From positions 1 through 9,948 of the forward strand of contig RFFY01000227.1 in NCBI GenBank assembly GCA_003697065.1: 9,948 bases of DNA, given 5' to 3'. Within the stretch, counting starts at the first letter, position 1. Every line of letters begins with the position of its first letter. The position numbers and the translations under genes are program-made. This DNA comes from Actinomyces sp. Lineage in GTDB: Bacteria; Actinomycetota; Acidimicrobiia; Acidimicrobiales; Aldehydirespiratoraceae. Under the pieces are notes generated by a model, which was given only the letters and a program-made list of their open reading frames with translations, searched no databases and had not been told where the DNA came from. Positions 8,501 to 9,948 of this stretch are shown in pieces.

Positions 8501-9827
8501 TGGCGGGCACAGCGTCGACCCGGGTGCCCGAGGTGTCGTCGAAGAAGGTCCAGCGCACGTCGGTGACGCCGGCCGGCAGGGTGCCCGAGGCGACGGTCCA
8601 GGTGGTGTTGGCCGTCCCGTCGACGGTGCCCAGGGTCGTCCAGGTGGCGCCTCCGTCGGTGCTGTACTCGACGTCGGCGGAGATGGTCGAGGGGGTCCAG
8701 GTGCCGGCGCGGACGTGGACGAGGTCGAGCTCGGTGGGCAGGGAGTCGGTGAGGGTGAAGGCGTCGACGTCGACGTTGGAGGCCGAGGCGTCCCACCTCA
8801 AGGTGTAGTTGATGGTTCCCCCGGGGACGTCCTCGCCATCGCCGGCCTTCACGAGGTTCACCGACTGGACCGGGTCGATGACGGTGACGGTCACGCTGGC
8901 CGAACCGATCTGGCCGGCGCCGGAGCCCGTGTCGCCGTAGCCGACGACGGTGTCGACCGAGGTGGAGCCCGACGGGAAGGCCGACGCCGGGTGCCGGAGC
9001 TGGAGGGTACGGGTCGTGCACGTCTGCCCCGTGCCGTCGGTCCCGGCGTACAGGGTGGCGATCGAGAGGGTGCCGAGGTCCCAGGTGACGGTCGAACCCG
9101 ACACCGTGCCGCCCCCGGCGTCGACGATCACCGTTCCGTCGGGGATGGTGTCGACGAGCTGGGCGCCGGCGAGATCGACGTTGCCGAGCCCGGTGTCGGC
9201 GCACAGGCCCAGGGTGTAGGTGACGACGCCGTCGGGGGCGGGGTTGCCGCTGGGGGCGCTCTTGGTCGCCGTCACCGACCACTGGGGGGTGGGAGCGGCC
9301 GTCGTGACCGTCCAGGTGGCCGAGGTCTGGGTACCCGACGCCCCCGACGAGGGGGTGGCGTAGGTGATGGTCGAGGTGTTGGGGATGCTCACCCCGCCGG
9401 CCACCCCGAACCTCACCCTCACGGTGAGGGTCGCCTCCGAGGAGGATCCGTCGAGGAAGTCGGGGTGGCTGATCGTCACCCGGTGGGCGACCGGATCGTA
9501 GGTGCCGGTGAAACCACCGGCGGTCTGCAGGTCGACGTACTCGAGATCGGCGTCGAGATCGTCGGTGATGGTCGTGGCGCCGCACGAGGAGTCGAGTCCC
9601 GAGCACGAGTAGGTGAAGCGGTACTGGAGGTACTCCCCGCTCGAGACCGTCCGCTCGCCCCCGACGAGAGTCATGTCGAAGGTGACGACACCGGCCGCCG
9701 TCACCGCCGGCACCAGGGCCCCGGCCAGCGACACGAGCATCGAGGCGACCACCAGGGTCGCCACGACACGGCGCACGACTCGGCGGCGGCGCCGGCGCGC
9801 CGGCCGCCCATCGGGGGTTGGGCTCAT
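2541..9827 (-). CDS. Giant secreted DUF11 / SdrD B-like repeat protein, 2428 aa
   Basis: Start ATG at 9827 with AGGA 5 nt upstream (9833-9836); stop TAG at 2541-2543. Residues 1-45 are a signal peptide: a run of six Arg, hydrophobic core about 21-39, probable cleavage after AVTAA. Residues 46-1072 hold about six DUF11-like beta-sandwich segments, recognised by TLTDSLP, VTDTVPAGLTF and 'NTG/NSG ... LTD' strands. Residues 1073-2428 hold eight SdrD/Cna-B-like repeats of 145-174 residues plus a ninth that stops after 82. Each repeat has an acidic D-x-D-x-DG loop, then TTTD..G.Y.F, and most end in DFGF; such loops bind Ca2+ in SdrD-type proteins. There is no LPXTG, C-terminal membrane segment or SLH domain, so it is secreted or held by unknown means. 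Likely role: an extracellular stalk, matrix or adhesin; ligand unknown. It is very Asp-rich, with 7 lysines. It is probably monocistronic, with a hairpin downstream. Confidence 0.93.
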   Translation of the reverse strand: MSPTPDGRPARRRRRRVVRRVVATLVVASMLVSLAGALVPAVTAAGVVTFDMTLVGGERTVSSGEYLQYRFTYSCSGLDSSCGATTITDDLDADLEYVDLQTAGGFTGTYDPVAHRVTISHPDFLDGSSSEATLTVRVRFGVAGGVSIPNTSTITYATPSSGASGTQTSATWTVTTAAPTPQWSVTATKSAPSGNPAPDGVVTYTLGLCADTGLGNVDLAGAQLVDTIPDGTVIVDAGGGTVSGSTVTWDLGTLSIATLYAGTDGTGQTCTTRTLQLRHPASAFPSGSTSVDTVVGYGDTGSGAGQIGSASVTVTVIDPVQSVNLVKAGDGEDVPGGTINYTLRWDASASNVDVDAFTLTDSLPTELDLVHVRAGTWTPSTISADVEYSTDGGATWTTLGTVDGTANTTWTVASGTLPAGVTDVRWTFFDDTSGTRVDAVPATFDEGTRPRIRMTVPSGYVPPGTITNCATATWATGSDQSCTSTSIIDPIPRLDVAKQLLTSGDISPGDEIQWELRIRNTGYLDLTDPLVADLLPAELDYVSWDAVVFDNASSLSPAGTEPNLEVIEDYGGTGRTLLRWSWSDTPPAGAYRSDGSPAVANPTAVKPWWSWIRIRFTTRVVPGTSAGSYTNTFAAFEVTQPECRQSADTGTDTADLDGDGDTSETVCTESAGWTVIPAAVVSSQLWVSADAGLDHVDPANPGVVPNPTCPALGAATRYPCVARTVPGGTFTYHLVLENSGNIPLTDYVVYDILPWVGDTAVSEVLASVARNSGWQPDLEGPIVAADATTASLFTQAGGSIAYSLSINPCRPEVSASADETGWQTSCVDDWTTTPSDWTLVRAFRITMPFSSTFWSPTTQLRFDVPMRAPHGAPYDSQAWNSVAHRVTNADSGLRLSAAEPRMVGIEVPSADVASAPVGFDLALRTTISGLSEDPLVPGTSTVTYAIDVFNQGSDPATEITVTDTVPAGLTFLAADNPGWTGTDGTSTPTATVSSLAAGAQTRLTLTLRVDAGTTGQTLTDVAEISAASGGTDIDSTPDALAGDPVVDDEIDDDGTLDEDDHDIAVLTVGTTGYRVGELVWADLDADGVAEAGEPGIADVTVELWADDDATPGASAGDTRVGITTTAADGTYAFHQVPGGDYYVVLPGADGTGPDGWISDVTGQSADPDDDVDNDDNGAFDLAVTGGPAGVASGVFTLALSAEPTDETTRSGSGVDADTGGVPDARSNFSVDFGFHRLRVGNLVFYDDGAGNAEGNAVADSGEAGLAGVEIQIYRDLDADGRIDAADPLVDSAITDAAGHYAFDGLAAATTYLLGVPAGQTGQTAGGVSVDLDTLESSYGTGTGDNTDHGSPATSYAAVSAPFTLSALGAPTGETDGTTGADAEAVADAALTAVGDANSDLTLDFGFAAPVTYALGDLVFEDLDADGVADVGEPGIAGVTVELWSDEGSVSADAADTLVGQTTTDTDGHWLFTDLAAGDYYVVIPDGQAALASHRISPGTVTDPDDDVDNDSDAYATVDVTGGPSGTVTRIITLGNGADRSDEPTDEETRRGSGVDADPGTVRRDDRSNLSLDLGFYRLSIGNRVWLDADGDGLLGSGETGLAGVAVTLRDAASDAPVATTTTDTDGHYLFAGLAPGAYVVEIDAANFAAGGPLEYLVSTTGPSGTTTPDSDIDGDDDGVDPTSWGQAVRSGTVTLTAGAEPTGETDDNDTATPDTGENLTVDFGFTALVLGNRVWFDSDADGTDTGEAGIAGVTVELRDAATDALVDTTTTDTTGAYRFVRLAPGDYVVEIPASMFTAGAPLAGLSSVTTGTGVGTDNDDDGLDPVSAGGAVRSATVTLAHGSAPTGENPDTTPSPVPDADADLTVDFGFHGMAIGNRVFFDTATVDGLFGAGEVGAGGVPVELHLAADGSLVAATTSDAEGRYLFTGVQPGVEYVVRIPAAAFADGGPLEGYANTTANGEPAPDPDDGVDGDDNGVAPTGAGGDVDSLPLVLAVGAEPTGEDASTPDGVTLGAVDDANADLTVDFGFTAAATLAVGNRVWKDLDADGTVSSVNEAAAGVADVTVELYRDDDADGVADRSTALMRTTTDASGYYLFTGVAPGSYLVGVPAANFADGGALAGWYSTAGVVGAGDENDDGIDPALPGDTVYSGTVTLAVDAAPTGEADKPAGGLAFDTGGDANSDTSIDFGFTTISVGNRVFYDDDADGVFDEGIDRGIDGVTLELWSDLDGDGTFTLDQTTVTAAGGFYEFGGLANGTYKVVVAASNFDTDTGRLDVLESSPGATPADDDVDGVDDGLDPTSWGEAVETAPFTLTAGAEPLVENPDPYGQTVDANYNLTVDFAFRRQCLIGGMVWYDTNGDGVHQAEESPAAGVGTTLYDATTGAVLDTGTTDAYGWYLFEHLTPGVSYRVAFDDPALADQFPTCNLYC
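2544..2789 (-). other. Shortened, cysteine-bearing ninth repeat at the C-terminus
   Basis: Residues 2347-2428 begin CLIGGMVWYDTNGDG like the other repeats and keep the Ca2+-type loop and the YGWYLFEHLTPG strand. They end at FPTCNLYC, where the other repeats continue for some 70-90 residues. The three cysteines (2347, 2424, 2428) are the only ones in the whole repeat block, which suggests a disulfide-locked cap rather than random truncation. Confidence 0.7.
2544..6611 (-). repeat. SdrD B-like tandem repeat block (8 full + 1 partial)
   Basis: Repeats in translation order (residues; bases): A 1073-1236 (6120-6611), B 1237-1410 (5598-6119), C 1411-1577 (5097-5597), D 1578-1727 (4647-5096), E 1728-1872 (4212-4646), F 1873-2033 (3729-4211), G 2034-2192 (3252-3728), H 2193-2346 (2790-3251), I 2347-2428 (2544-2789, partial). 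Shared core: 'hGNRVWxDxDADG...GE.GIxGVTVEL', then TTTDxxGxYxF, P.G.Y.V.[IV]P, an acidic DPDDDVDxDDNG-like stretch, EPTGE, and LTVDFGF. A and C form one subfamily (ELW..D, GDYYVV, RRGSGVDAD/RSGSGVDAD). D-H form another (NF..GGPL, DPTSWG). B is the outlier. Confidence 0.9.
6612..9692 (-). other. DUF11-like N-terminal block of the giant protein (about six segments)
   Basis: Approximate residue segments are 46-181, 183-319, 321-489, 491-678, 680-909 and 912-1068. Segments 3, 4 and 6 are the clearest, each with 'G..I.Y.L...N.G' followed by 'LTD.LP..L.' strands. Segment 5 is the longest and most diverged. Segment 6 ends in the DIDSTPD plus Asp-rich tail common in DUF11 proteins. All twelve N-terminal cysteines are here, at 75, 82, 209, 270, 469, 482, 643, 667, 709, 720, 809 and 826. 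Boundaries are judged by eye. Confidence 0.7.
9692..9827 (-). other. Signal peptide of the giant protein
   Basis: Residues 1-45: basic n-region with six consecutive Arg (11-16) and two more at 19-20, hydrophobic stretch 21-39, and a TAA motif at 43-45 fitting signal peptidase I. There is no lipobox Cys and no clear twin-Arg consensus (the S/T-RR-x-F-L-K pattern is missing), so Sec export is favoured. Confidence 0.8.
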
Positions 9828-9864
9828 CGGTTTCCTGTCCTGCGAGGGAGGTGCTCACCACAGG

Positions 9865-9892
9865 TAACGACCTCCCGCCCCGGCGTCTGCAA
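9865..9892 (-). promoter_or_regulatory. Weak promoter candidate for the giant gene
   Basis: TTGCAG (9892-9887) and TCGTTA (9870-9865), 16 bp apart, lie 38 bp before the ATG on the minus strand. The first resembles a -35 element; the second is a poor -10. It is the best spaced pair in the short upstream region, but far from certain. Confidence 0.2.
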
Positions 9893-9916
9893 CGGAGGCG
9901 ACCGGCGGCCCCCGCC

Positions 9917-9936
9917 CCCGGGACCCCGGTCCCGGG
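9917..9936. repeat. GC-rich palindrome upstream of the giant gene
   Basis: CCCGGGA (9917-9923) and TCCCGGG (9930-9936) form a perfect 7-bp inverted repeat with a 6-base spacer, about 90 bp before the start codon. It could be the terminator of a gene beyond the window edge or a regulatory site; no T-run is seen. Confidence 0.35.
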
Positions 9937-9948
9937 ACTCCCCCACCC

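Noticed and set aside
8314..9861. 515-codon minus-strand frame over the start of the giant gene
   Set aside because: It is a different frame from the DUF11 reading, full of Arg/His/Pro, and has no signal peptide or motif; the 9827 frame is clearly the coding one.
9828..9948. A possible divergent gene starting upstream of the giant gene
   Set aside because: Only about 120 bp are visible, with no start codon plus ribosome site and no recognisable peptide on the plus strand.

Overview
The window comes from a very GC-rich bacterial chromosome. The preference for C- or G-ending codons, the Arg/Ala-rich signal peptides and an SLH-type module of the 'GVTTGVAPGRYGPAEVVTREQMA' style all suggest a high-GC actinobacterium, perhaps of the Acidimicrobiia. 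That placement is inferred from style, not from a marker gene. All three real genes lie on the minus strand, so they are transcribed from high to low coordinates.

Layout in the direction of transcription. (1) 9828-9948 is an upstream region with a GC-rich palindrome and a weak promoter candidate. (2) 9827-2541 encodes a giant secreted protein of 2428 residues: signal peptide, six DUF11-like beta-sandwich segments (about residues 46-1072), then eight complete SdrD/Cna-B-like repeats and a ninth, shortened one (residues 1073-2428). It has no sortase signal or C-terminal membrane anchor, only seven lysines, and cysteines only at its two ends. (3) 2540-2293 is an intergenic gap with a perfect 13-bp hairpin, the likely transcription end of the giant gene. 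It is followed by a -10-like box and an 8-bp inverted repeat in front of the next gene. (4) 2292-1402 encodes a complete 296-residue NAD(P)-dependent beta-hydroxyacid dehydrogenase of the 3-hydroxyisobutyrate dehydrogenase/GlxR/GLYR type. (5) 1401-1291 is a gap with two short GC hairpins. (6) 1290-1 encodes a secreted S1-family serine protease, cut by the window edge: signal peptide, short propeptide, catalytic domain, one fibronectin type III domain and the start of an SLH-like module.

Functionally, the giant protein and the protease are both exported, multidomain, cell-surface-type proteins flanking an ordinary cytoplasmic oxidoreductase. The gaps and hairpins suggest separate transcription units rather than one operon, and nothing in the sequence ties the three into a pathway. 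I see no RNA genes, insertion sequences, CRISPR arrays or defence-like cassettes. The points most worth a second look are the build of the giant protein (lysine depletion, cysteine partition, shortened terminal domain), the abrupt codon-use change at the protease SLH module, and the inverted repeat upstream of the dehydrogenase.
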